A stretch of 64,000 bases of DNA, taken from positions 1 through 64,000 of the forward strand of contig JADIMK010000010.1 of assembly GCA_017694785.1 (NCBI GenBank), written 5' to 3'. The DNA comes from Candidatus Cryptobacteroides intestinigallinarum. GTDB taxonomy: Bacteria > Bacteroidota > Bacteroidia > Bacteroidales > UBA932. Shown piece by piece: positions 1 through 7,767 of this stretch. Numbering within the stretch: the stretch's first letter is position 1; each line of letters begins with the position of its first letter. The position numbers and the translations under genes were made by a program. Under the pieces are notes generated by a model that did no database searches, was not told where the DNA came from, and saw nothing but the letters and a program-made list of their open reading frames with translations.

Positions 1-156
1 TTCCTTGACAGGATGCACGGCTCACACGAGCAGGATGTCCTGGAGCCGCTTTCTGCTGGAAAGATCGATGACAATATCAGCAGGATAATAGAGGAGACTG
101 CCGATCTTGTCGCAGACCAGTACCGCAAGAACAAAGGGGTCAACATACGCGCTTAA
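1..156 (+). CDS. atpA: F1F0 ATP synthase subunit alpha, C-terminal end (truncated by window start)
   Basis: Frame 1 reads FLDRMHGSHEQDVLEPLSAGKIDDNISRIIEETADLVADQYRKNKGVNIRA*, resembling the AtpA C-terminus; directly precedes atpG. Confidence 0.75.
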   Translation, partial: FLDRMHGSHEQDVLEPLSAGKIDDNISRIIEETADLVADQYRKNKGVNIRA

Positions 157-174
157 CTTTCCGGGAGGATATAT

Positions 175-1071
175 ATGGCATCATTGAAGGAGATAAAGAG
201 CAGGATCAATTCTGTGAACGGGACGCTGAAGATCACTTCAGCGATGAAGATGGTGGCATCCTCCAAGCTTCATAAGGCCCAGAATGCCATCGCCAATATG
301 CTCCCGTATGAAAAGCAGATGCATAATATCCTGTACAGGCTGCTGTCGGATGATTCTGTGCCTGTGTGCGGGGAATATATCACGCAGCGTCCGTGCCGGA
401 AGGTGGCGATTGTCGCTGTGTCCTCCAACAGTGCGCTCTGCGGAGCATTCAATTCGAATGTGATAAAGCATTTCCATGAGACTGCGGCGGAATATCTTTC
501 CGCAGGACTCAGGAAAGAGGATATACTTGTCTACGGGCTCGGAAGGAAGATAGCGGATGCTGCCTCTAAGGCCGGATATGCGCCAATGGGCGATTTCAAC
601 CGACTTGAAGACAAATATATATACAGTGAAGCTGCCGATTTCGCCAGGATGCTGATCGACAAGTTCCTGAAGAGGGAGATCGACAAGATTGAGCTGGTGT
701 ACACCCACTGCCGTTCTACTTCTGTCCAGGTGCCGGTGAGGGAGACATATCTTCCGTTCTCTGCACCGGAGCCTTCTGATGACAGGGAAGACTCTGATCA
801 GGATGACAGCGGCTATATGAAGGATTATATTGTCGAGCCTGATGCTGAGTCAGTCCTTAGGGATCTTCTGCCTAAAGTCCTTGTACTGAAGATATATACG
901 ATGCTTCTTGATGCAAATGCAGCGGAGCATGCGGCAAGGACAGTAGCAATGCAGGAAGCGACGGACAACGGCAACCAGCTTCTCCAGGATCTTACACTGC
1001 AGTACAACAAGCAGCGTCAGCAGTCCATAACAGACGAACTCCTGGACATCGTAAGCGGTTCGCTTGCATGA
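175..1071 (+). CDS. atpG: F1F0 ATP synthase subunit gamma
   Basis: N-terminus MASLKEIKSRINSVNGTLKITSAMKMVASSKL and C-terminal ATDNGNQLLQDLTLQYNKQRQQSITDELLDIVSG are AtpG hallmarks. Confidence 0.97.
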   Translation: MASLKEIKSRINSVNGTLKITSAMKMVASSKLHKAQNAIANMLPYEKQMHNILYRLLSDDSVPVCGEYITQRPCRKVAIVAVSSNSALCGAFNSNVIKHFHETAAEYLSAGLRKEDILVYGLGRKIADAASKAGYAPMGDFNRLEDKYIYSEAADFARMLIDKFLKREIDKIELVYTHCRSTSVQVPVRETYLPFSAPEPSDDREDSDQDDSGYMKDYIVEPDAESVLRDLLPKVLVLKIYTMLLDANAAEHAARTVAMQEATDNGNQLLQDLTLQYNKQRQQSITDELLDIVSGSLA

Positions 1072-1090
1072 CCTTCACGATTAAATTGAC

Positions 1091-1098
1091 TATATTTG
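1091..1098 (+). promoter_or_regulatory. Candidate Bacteroidetes -7 promoter element (TATATTTG) upstream of flippase gene
   Basis: Exact TAnnTTTG match in ttgacTATATTTGcgg, 30 nt before the ATG at 1128. Confidence 0.5.
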
Positions 1099-1127
1099 CG
1101 GCTGATCGCCGATAATCCGGACAGCTG

Positions 1128-2711
1128 ATGCCGCAGATTCAGATAACAGACAACAGAAGAGTAGCAAGGAATACTGTTTTCCTCTATGTCAGAATGATTC
1201 TCATCCTGGGAGTGACATTGTACACTTCCAGGATTGTTCTTGATGTACTGGGCGTGGATGACTACGGTATCTACAATGTGGTGGGCGGGGTCGTCACTAT
1301 GTTCGCTTTCCTGAGCAACAGCATGGCATCCTCCACACAGCGCTACCTTACCTATGGGCTCGGCCGGAATGACCCGGACCGTCTGCGTACAGTGTTTTCC
1401 GCAGCCCTGCACATCCATCTTGTCCTTGGACTTGTGCTTGTAGCCCTTCTGGAGACAGCCGGACTATGGTTTCTGAATGAAAAACTCGTGATAGATCCGG
1501 ATAGGATGCATGCTGCAAGATGGGTCTTCCATTTCTCTGTACTGACATTCTTTGTGAATGTGCTCCAGGTCCCGTACAATGCCGTGATCATAGCACACGA
1601 GAAGATGGGCATATATGCTTATGTCAGTGTGGCCGAGGTAGTTGCTAAGCTTGTGCTTGTCTTTCTCCTTAAGTCTCTTCCTTATGACAAACTGATTCTT
1701 TACGGCTTTCTGATGCTTCTTGTCCAGGTCGGGGTACGGGTTTTCTATCAGATATGGTGCCGGTCCAGATATGCCGAATGCCGTCCCGTGGCTGTGCAGG
1801 ACAGGCATCTCTACCGGGAGATGTCCGGCTTTGCGGGCTGGAATGTGCTGGGAAGCCTTGCCTGGATAATGAAGGACCAGGGTGTCAATATACTTCTGAA
1901 TCTTTTCTTCGGTACGGCTGTAAATGCTGCCCGCGGGATAGCGGCGCAGGTGTCATATTCTGTCAACAGCTTCGTCAACAATTTCCAGATAGCCTTCAAT
2001 CCGCAGATCACGAAGAACTATGCCTGCGGACAGACAAAGGAGATGGAAAGGCTTGCTCTGAGAGGGCTGAAATTTTCATTTATCCTTCTGTATTTCATAG
2101 CATTGCCATTGCTTCTCAATGTGAATCTGATTCTGGATGTCTGGCTGAAGGAAGTGCCGGACCATGCTTCATCGTTCATTGTCCTGATAATGTGCGATGC
2201 TCTTGTGTGCAGCCTTTCCGGAAGTCCTCTGATGACTTCGCTTGCCGCTACCGGACGTATCCGCAACTATCAGGTCGTGGTAAGTATCCTGATTATGCTC
2301 ACCTTGCCTGTGTCATATTTACTTTTCAAGGCAGGTACTGATCCCGAGACTGTATATTATGTCATGATCTTTTTCTCTGCTGTCTCCGGTTTTGTCCGGT
2401 TCATGTTTGCGCGGCATCAGATAGGCTTTTCGACTGTTGCATATTTCAGGACAGTAGTCATGCGGGCCCTGGCGGTGGTATGCATCTCCCTTCCTGTGCC
2501 TGTTCTGCTCAGGACAGTGGTATTCAGGGAGGACGGCATCGTATCGTTCATTGTGCTGTGTATTGCCTGTGTCGTCTGTACAGGTGTTGCTGCCTGGTTT
2601 GCCGGGCTTGACAGGATTGAACGTCCGGCTCTTGTCAAGATGCTGCGTGACTTCTTTCGCAAGATTCATCTCATAAAGGCAGAAGATGCCATGGAGGGAA
2701 ACAATGGTTAG
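1128..2711 (+). CDS. Polysaccharide/oligosaccharide flippase (Wzx-like, MATE/MOP superfamily)
   Basis: 12-14 TM hydrophobic profile; RNTVFLYVRMILILGVTLYTSRIVLDVLGVDDYGIYNVVGGVV is typical of the Wzx family. Confidence 0.85.
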   Translation: MPQIQITDNRRVARNTVFLYVRMILILGVTLYTSRIVLDVLGVDDYGIYNVVGGVVTMFAFLSNSMASSTQRYLTYGLGRNDPDRLRTVFSAALHIHLVLGLVLVALLETAGLWFLNEKLVIDPDRMHAARWVFHFSVLTFFVNVLQVPYNAVIIAHEKMGIYAYVSVAEVVAKLVLVFLLKSLPYDKLILYGFLMLLVQVGVRVFYQIWCRSRYAECRPVAVQDRHLYREMSGFAGWNVLGSLAWIMKDQGVNILLNLFFGTAVNAARGIAAQVSYSVNSFVNNFQIAFNPQITKNYACGQTKEMERLALRGLKFSFILLYFIALPLLLNVNLILDVWLKEVPDHASSFIVLIMCDALVCSLSGSPLMTSLAATGRIRNYQVVVSILIMLTLPVSYLLFKAGTDPETVYYVMIFFSAVSGFVRFMFARHQIGFSTVAYFRTVVMRALAVVCISLPVPVLLRTVVFREDGIVSFIVLCIACVVCTGVAAWFAGLDRIERPALVKMLRDFFRKIHLIKAEDAMEGNNG

Positions 2712-3870
2712 TATATGTTCATCCGAGGACTGTACAGGTTGCGGGCTTTGTACAGCTGTCTGTCCTGTACATTGCATCAGTATGCGGCCAGGTCAGCTCG
2801 GCCATCTTTATCCTGAAATAGATCCGGGTGCATGTATAGACTGCGGGGCATGCAGAGCAGCTTGTCCGGTGTTGAGTTCGGCGGAAGCATCAGGGCACGG
2901 GTTGGGATTCTCTGCTCCTGACAAGGCTTATGCCGCCTGGGCAGATGACAGCTGTGAATATCTTACAAGTGCCTCAGGAGGTGCTGCATCTGTGCTTGCA
3001 AGACATTATATCTTGTCCGGAGGCATAGTCTACGGGTGCGCTGTCTGTCCGGGAAAGGACGGACAAGCATTCGATGTGCGGCACATAAGGGTTGATAATG
3101 TAGAGAAGCTGACTCTGCTGAAAGGTTCGAAGTATGTGCAGAGCAGCATCATGGACATCCTTCCGTCCTTGAAAAAGGATGTCCGTTCCGGCAGTCATGT
3201 ACTGTTCATCGGCACTCCATGTCAGGCTGCGGCAGTGAAGCGTCTTTTCCGTAAGGAGCCGGACAATCTTCTGGTTGCGGATCTGGTCTGTCATGGCGTA
3301 CCGTCGCTTTCGGAGTTGAGACAACACATATCGCGCAGGCTTCATATTTCTCCTGTTGAGGTAGGTGGCGTATCTTTCAGAGACAGTTCGGGATTCAGGA
3401 TAAATATATCTGGCCTTGACGGCCGCCTTCTCTACAGCAGCAGACCTTTGACAGGATTGCGTACAGAAGACCTTTATTATTGCCTTTTCATGGACGGATT
3501 CACTTATAGGGAGAGTTGCTACAGATGCCGTTATGCTTGTGTTGAACGTGTGTCTGACCTGACTTTGGGCGATTTCTGGGGGCTAGACAGATCTGTCTGG
3601 ACACCGTCTTCCGGAGTGTCACTGATCCTGCCTGTATCCGAAAAGGGGAAGGCTGCGATGGAGATTCTGAAACAAGGGATGACTATCGTGGAAAGGTCTG
3701 TACAGGAAGCAGCCTCAGGAAATGAACAGCTGAGGCATCCTAAGCATAAGAGCATAAGGATCAAGGTCTTTCGTGCTTTGGAAAAGGCCTTCGGACCAAG
3801 AGTATATTATCTTCTTGTCATTGACAGGATTGCATTGAAGCGTATAAGGAGGAAATTCGGGGCAAAATGA
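2704..3870 (+). CDS. Coenzyme F420 hydrogenase/dehydrogenase beta-subunit-like protein with N-terminal 2x[4Fe-4S] ferredoxin domain
   Basis: CTGCGLCTAVCP and CIDCGACRAACP cluster motifs, then an FrhB-like C-terminal domain (GTPCQAAAVKRLF, DLVCHGVPS, LGDFWG). Confidence 0.85.
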   Translation: MVSICSSEDCTGCGLCTAVCPVHCISMRPGQLGHLYPEIDPGACIDCGACRAACPVLSSAEASGHGLGFSAPDKAYAAWADDSCEYLTSASGGAASVLARHYILSGGIVYGCAVCPGKDGQAFDVRHIRVDNVEKLTLLKGSKYVQSSIMDILPSLKKDVRSGSHVLFIGTPCQAAAVKRLFRKEPDNLLVADLVCHGVPSLSELRQHISRRLHISPVEVGGVSFRDSSGFRINISGLDGRLLYSSRPLTGLRTEDLYYCLFMDGFTYRESCYRCRYACVERVSDLTLGDFWGLDRSVWTPSSGVSLILPVSEKGKAAMEILKQGMTIVERSVQEAASGNEQLRHPKHKSIRIKVFRALEKAFGPRVYYLLVIDRIALKRIRRKFGAK

Positions 3871-5009
3871 AGACAGGTATAATCACATTTCATGCGGCCA
3901 TAAATTATGGCTCAGTGCTGCAGGCTTTTGCTTTGCAGGAATATCTGACAGCGCGGGGTCACGATGTCTCTGTCATCGATTTCAGAAGCAAGGCCCAGAG
4001 GCAGCTTTATCCCTCTGCCATAAGCTTCAGCAGTCGCTACAATGCCAAGCGGACTCTGTCGCGTATTATGCGTCCTTTCTCCGGATGGAAAGAGATAAGA
4101 ATGACTGCAACAAAGCATTCTGCCTTCAGTTCTTTTCTGGAAAGGTACCTGCATCAGACTCCGGAAAAGTTCTTTGCTGAAGAAGATCTGCGCAGATATG
4201 ACTGGTCTTCATATGGGATGCTGGTGTCTGGAAGTGACCAGATATGGAATCTTTCGGCCATCGATGCGTCGCCGGCATATTTCCTTGATTTTGTATCAGG
4301 AATGAAGAAGATTGCCTATGCGCCTTCAGCCGGGCCTCATCCTGTCTCTTCTGGTCGTGCCGGGCTAGGATTATCACAGGCAAGGAAATTCATATCGGAT
4401 TATTCTGCGGTCTCGGTTCGCGAGAAGGCCACGGCTGATTTCTATTCCCTTGGAGATGCTCCGGTATTGCCTGATCCTACGGTCTTGCATGAGGCGGATT
4501 TCTATCGTTCAGCAGAATGCCCTCTGTCCGGAATATCCTTGCCGGAAAGATATGTGCTTTACTATGCCCCCGGGAGGCGCAGCAAGGCTGCAGAAATGCT
4601 GGCTGACGCAGCTTCTGCCGGTATGCTCGGAAAGAAGGCCGCCGCGGTGCTTCCGCAGCAGGCAAGGATTCCTGTCCTGTCGGTTGGGGATGGCGCATCC
4701 TGCTTATATCCAGAGTTTTCTGTACCTGTGCCATGTGGCCCTGACGGATTCCTGTATCTTGTGGACAAGGCCTCTTGTACTGTGGGGACATCATATCATC
4801 TTATGGTGTTCTCAATGCTTTTCGGCAAGGATTTCTGGTGTCCAGATGCTGCCTCGGACAGCCGTAAGGTCCAGCTGCTTTCTGCAGCAGGCCTGTCGGC
4901 GGACAATACATTCTTCCCTTTCAGTGATCCGGAGGTAAAACAACAGGCGAGACAGGCGTTGCTGAGACTCCGTGCTGAAACTGATGCGTTCTGGGATAGT
5001 ATCGGGTAG
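3867..5009 (+). CDS. Polysaccharide pyruvyl transferase family protein
   Basis: MKTGIITFHAAINYGSVLQAFALQEYL and SGSDQIWN are typical of PS_pyruv_trans; overlaps the previous gene by ATGA. Confidence 0.88.
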   Translation: MKTGIITFHAAINYGSVLQAFALQEYLTARGHDVSVIDFRSKAQRQLYPSAISFSSRYNAKRTLSRIMRPFSGWKEIRMTATKHSAFSSFLERYLHQTPEKFFAEEDLRRYDWSSYGMLVSGSDQIWNLSAIDASPAYFLDFVSGMKKIAYAPSAGPHPVSSGRAGLGLSQARKFISDYSAVSVREKATADFYSLGDAPVLPDPTVLHEADFYRSAECPLSGISLPERYVLYYAPGRRSKAAEMLADAASAGMLGKKAAAVLPQQARIPVLSVGDGASCLYPEFSVPVPCGPDGFLYLVDKASCTVGTSYHLMVFSMLFGKDFWCPDAASDSRKVQLLSAAGLSADNTFFPFSDPEVKQQARQALLRLRAETDAFWDSIG

Positions 5010-5068
5010 TCTTTATGCAGCCGGAGAGGCTATAGCATTCCAATCACGACAAATAATCATTTCATCTT

Positions 5069-5449
5069 ATGCTGAGAACACTTCTCATAATCGGTGCCGG
5101 GAGTTTCATCGGTGGTATTGTCCGTTTCCTTCTGACAAGGCTAGTGCAGAGCAATGTACACTCTGTTTTCCCTTGGGGAACATTGGCTGTCAATGTGGCT
5201 GGCTGTCTTTTCATCGGCATACTTTACGGCCTGTTTGAAAGAGGTAATCTTATGGATCAGCAGCTGAGGCTGTTTCTGACAATCGGCTTCTGCGGTGGCT
5301 TCACTACCTTTTCTACATTTGTAAATGAGAATTTCCTTATGCTGTCGGGGCAGAACTATCTGCAGTTTTCTGTGTATGCTGTCCTGAGCCTTGCACTGGG
5401 GCTTCTGGCGGTATATCTGGGGCATCTGATTGTAAGAGTGTTGGCGTAG
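5069..5449 (+). CDS. crcB: Fluoride efflux channel CrcB/Fluc
   Basis: GAGSFIGGIVRFLLTRL, FPWGTLAVNVAGCLFIGILYGL and GFCGGFTTFSTF motifs. Confidence 0.95.
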   Translation: MLRTLLIIGAGSFIGGIVRFLLTRLVQSNVHSVFPWGTLAVNVAGCLFIGILYGLFERGNLMDQQLRLFLTIGFCGGFTTFSTFVNENFLMLSGQNYLQFSVYAVLSLALGLLAVYLGHLIVRVLA

Positions 5450-5492
5450 CCGCTGCAGTTATGTCTTGATGTGGCTTGTCTGCACAGTCATG

Positions 5493-5658
5493 GGGGATTA
5501 GCCGCGCGGGGCGCGTCTTTTCCCGTTCCGCTTGCCGCGGGGGCCCTTGCAGAGCGGATGGTGCGTCCGCTTTTTTCTGTCGCTGCGCTCCTGTCGTATC
5601 CCGTCCGTGTCCTTTGCTTGCAAGAGCAAGCTCTTGCCGCTGCGGCCACGTCGGGATG
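5493..5658. repeat. GC-rich 166-bp intergenic direct repeat, copy 1
   Basis: Starts ggggattagccgcgcggggcgcgtc, ends cacgtcgggatg; about 4 mismatches to copy 2, 192 bp downstream. Confidence 0.9.
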
Positions 5659-5684
5659 ATTGCTATGCTGCACATATTCTGATT

Positions 5685-5850
5685 GGGGATTAGCCGCGCG
5701 GGGCGCGTCTTTTCCCGTTCCGCTTGCCGCGGGGGCCCTTGCAGAGCGGCTGGTGCGTCCGCTTTTTTCTGTCGCTGCGCTCCTGCCGCATCCCGTCCGT
5801 GTCCTTTGCTTGCAAGAGCAAGCTCTTGCCGCTGCGGTCACGTCGGGATG
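5685..5850. repeat. GC-rich 166-bp intergenic direct repeat, copy 2
   Basis: Near-identical to 5493..5658; both copies carry a GCGG..CCGCTTTTTT element and GCAAGAGCAAGCTCTTGC. Confidence 0.9.
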
Positions 5851-5874
5851 CTGTTCCTGCCATGCTGGCAGGAA

Positions 5875-5903
5875 CGAAAAAAGCGGATGCAAAAGCATCC
5901 GCT
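5875..5903 (-). terminator. Intrinsic terminator downstream of tRNA-Ser
   Basis: Minus strand reads AGCGGATGC-TTTT-GCATCCGCT-TTTTT: perfect 9-bp stem plus T tract. Confidence 0.85.
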
Positions 5904-5907
5904 CTGC

Positions 5908-5994
5908 GGAGAGAGGGGGATTCGAACCCCCGTGCCGCTTTTGGCGACTACACGCTTTCCAGGCGTGCCTCTTAAGCCACTCGAGCATCTCTCC
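5908..5994 (-). tRNA. tRNA-Ser (anticodon GGA)
   Basis: Reverse complement GGAGAGATGCTCGAGTGGCTTAAGAGGCACGCCTGGAAAGCGTGTAGTCGCC...GGGGGTTCGAATCCCCCTCTCTCC: class II tRNA with long variable arm, paired acceptor ends, T-loop GTTCGAATC and anticodon loop CTGGAAA. Confidence 0.96.
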
Positions 5995-6010
5995 AGTGTT
6001 AAATGGAGTG

Positions 6011-6018
6011 CAAATATA
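6011..6018 (-). promoter_or_regulatory. Candidate -7 promoter element (TATATTTG) for tRNA-Ser
   Basis: Minus strand TATATTTGCAC about 17 nt upstream of the tRNA 5' end. Confidence 0.5.
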
Positions 6019-6132
6019 CTGATAAATTTTCATTTGCACCAGAATTTATAGAAAATGTCCTGTCGGGCAATTATGCGAGGCAGGACATTTCATTTATTTA
6101 TGGTCCGTATTGCTACGGCTTGATTGTCGTTG

Positions 6133-6687
6133 TTATTCAGCGGCAGCTTCAGTTTCTGCAGTAGTGTCTGCAACAGCTGTAGAGTCGCACTCTGAGACAG
6201 CAGCTGAGTCACAGCATGCTGCAGTAGTGTCAGCAGCTTCAGCAGCTGGTTCTGCAACTTCTACCCTCTTGGTAAGTTCCATGAGGACGTTGCCTTCTGC
6301 GTCAAGTACCTGAACCTTGCCTGTCTCGACTGCATTTACAGTTGCAGCGTTGCTGATGGCATTGAGAACCTTTGATTCAAGATCCATAAGTTCCTGAGGT
6401 CCAGCCATCATAGTTGTTGCAGCAGGGCTGAATGAAAGGCTGTCTCCGGCGAAAGTATATTCGCCGTTCATGATGTTGCATCCTGTGTTGCCGTGGAATT
6501 TTCCTTCGGCTACATTGAATTCAATGAAAGGTGCAGCTTCAGAGAGAGAGTCAGCAAGTGCTACCTGCTCACCTGATACTGATGTGATGTCCCACACGCC
6601 GTCAAGTTCCGGCTGTGAATTACCGCAGCAAGATGCTACTGCGAAAGCAGCGCCAGCGGCCAGAATTGCGTAAAAAACTTTTTTCAT
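6133..6687 (-). CDS. META (HslJ-like) domain lipoprotein with Ala/Thr/Cys-rich C-terminal tail
   Basis: Lipobox VASCCGN; LDGVWDITSVSGEQV...FHGNTGCNIMNGEYTFAGDSLSFSPAATTMM fits the META domain. Confidence 0.85.
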   Translation of the reverse strand: MKKVFYAILAAGAAFAVASCCGNSQPELDGVWDITSVSGEQVALADSLSEAAPFIEFNVAEGKFHGNTGCNIMNGEYTFAGDSLSFSPAATTMMAGPQELMDLESKVLNAISNAATVNAVETGKVQVLDAEGNVLMELTKRVEVAEPAAEAADTTAACCDSAAVSECDSTAVADTTAETEAAAE

Positions 6688-6713
6688 GATTAATGTTGTT
6701 TAAAGTTCGGGTG

Positions 6714-6721
6714 CAAATATA
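6714..6721 (-). promoter_or_regulatory. Candidate -7 promoter element (TATATTTG) for META lipoprotein gene
   Basis: Minus strand TATATTTGCACCC about 27 nt upstream of the ATG at 6687. Confidence 0.5.
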
Positions 6722-6807
6722 ATCTAAAATATATTACGTGGAACGAAAAAATGCGAAAAGAACGCGTACAGATACAATAATCATTTTGAAACCTAATGAA
6801 TTTTATG

Positions 6808-6847
6808 AAAAAAATCCGGAGATACGATCTCTCGACCCTTCTCCGGA
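6808..6847 (-). terminator. Strong intrinsic terminator hairpin, minus direction
   Basis: Minus strand TCCGGAGA-AGGGTCGAGAGATCGTA-TCTCCGGA-TTTTTTT: perfect 8-bp outer stem, inner CGA-GAGA-TCG, then T7. Confidence 0.75.
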
Positions 6848-6904
6848 CTATTCTGTTGTCAATCCAATATTTATGTTTAACTAAAATTCTGTCGATGCCA
6901 ATCT

Positions 6905-6923
6905 ATGCCAACACCGTGCCAAA
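6905..6923 (-). promoter_or_regulatory. Candidate sigma54-type (-24/-12) promoter
   Basis: Minus strand TTTGGCACGGTGTTGGCAT: TGGCACG plus GG-N10-GC spacing; one mismatch to TGGCACG-N4-TTGCA. Confidence 0.45.
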
Positions 6924-7050
6924 GTCGTGAAAAATTTTTTATGTTCACAAGGAAAGATTAACTTTATGCAGTGATATCGGGCTGTCGGCTTTCCTGTATC
7001 CGATGCCATATCCAAGTGATTATAATGTTGAATGACAAGATGCAGTAAAG

Positions 7051-7734
7051 ATGTTCGGGAAAGATATATCTTTGAAAAACAAGACTCTGGCAGCCGCGTG
7101 TCTGTCGCTGGTATATGTCATATGCGCGTCTGTATATTTTCTTCCTGCGGATATACCTTATAAGATAGCGTTTCCTACGGTGGCTATAGCAGTATCTTCG
7201 TTGTGGCTTCTCCCTTGGCAGATGAGCTTTGCCCTGGTGGCTTCGGCTCTAGGTGACATACGGGGTGCAGCAGGCAATATGATCGGGCAGATAGAATTCT
7301 TCTCTATAGCACATCTTTTCCTTATACTTTTCTTTGTCCACAGGTGGTTCCATGAGCGTGATGCCTTTGAGCGTGCCGGCGGCAGACATCCTGAGACAAG
7401 AGCTGCGGCATTGGCAGGATATGCCGTATTGTCAGTCTGTGTCCTTGCCTTTGCTATGATATGGATTATTCCGGAGACTCCGGAGGGGATGGTAAGGGGC
7501 TGTGCCGCATTGTATGCTGTCATCATCTGCATGATGCTTTTCTGTGCACTGGTGCAGAGAAGCTGGGCGTATTCAATCGCAGCTGTACTTTTTGTATTTT
7601 CGGATGCAATGATAGGCTGGAATGCCTTTGTCGGGGAAGTGCATGGCGAAAAATATCTTGTCATGGTGCCTTACTATGCTGCCCAGTTGATCTTTTTCCT
7701 CCGTGCTGCTCATTTCGGCGCAGTCAGGCATTAG
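7051..7734 (+). CDS. YhhN/TMEM86-family membrane protein (lysoplasmalogenase-like)
   Basis: About 7-8 TM; FSDAMIGWNAFVGEVHGEKYLVMVPYYAAQLIFFL resembles the YhhN C-terminus. Confidence 0.7.
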   Translation: MFGKDISLKNKTLAAACLSLVYVICASVYFLPADIPYKIAFPTVAIAVSSLWLLPWQMSFALVASALGDIRGAAGNMIGQIEFFSIAHLFLILFFVHRWFHERDAFERAGGRHPETRAAALAGYAVLSVCVLAFAMIWIIPETPEGMVRGCAALYAVIICMMLFCALVQRSWAYSIAAVLFVFSDAMIGWNAFVGEVHGEKYLVMVPYYAAQLIFFLRAAHFGAVRH

Positions 7735-7767
7735 ACGTTTCCTTGATGTCCCCTGCACTCCCTGTGC

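Noticed and set aside
1754-2341. 195-aa plus-strand ORF inside the flippase gene
   Set aside because: Alternate-frame ORF within a strong membrane-protein CDS; no domain features.
5010-5068. Fluoride (crcB) riboswitch upstream of crcB
   Set aside because: The short 5' region lacks the conserved riboswitch core; no convincing match by eye.
5488-6039. 183-aa minus-strand ORF (and overlapping plus-strand ORFs at 5471-6051)
   Set aside because: Runs through tRNA-Ser and the two 166-bp repeats; its repeated peptide simply reflects the DNA repeat.
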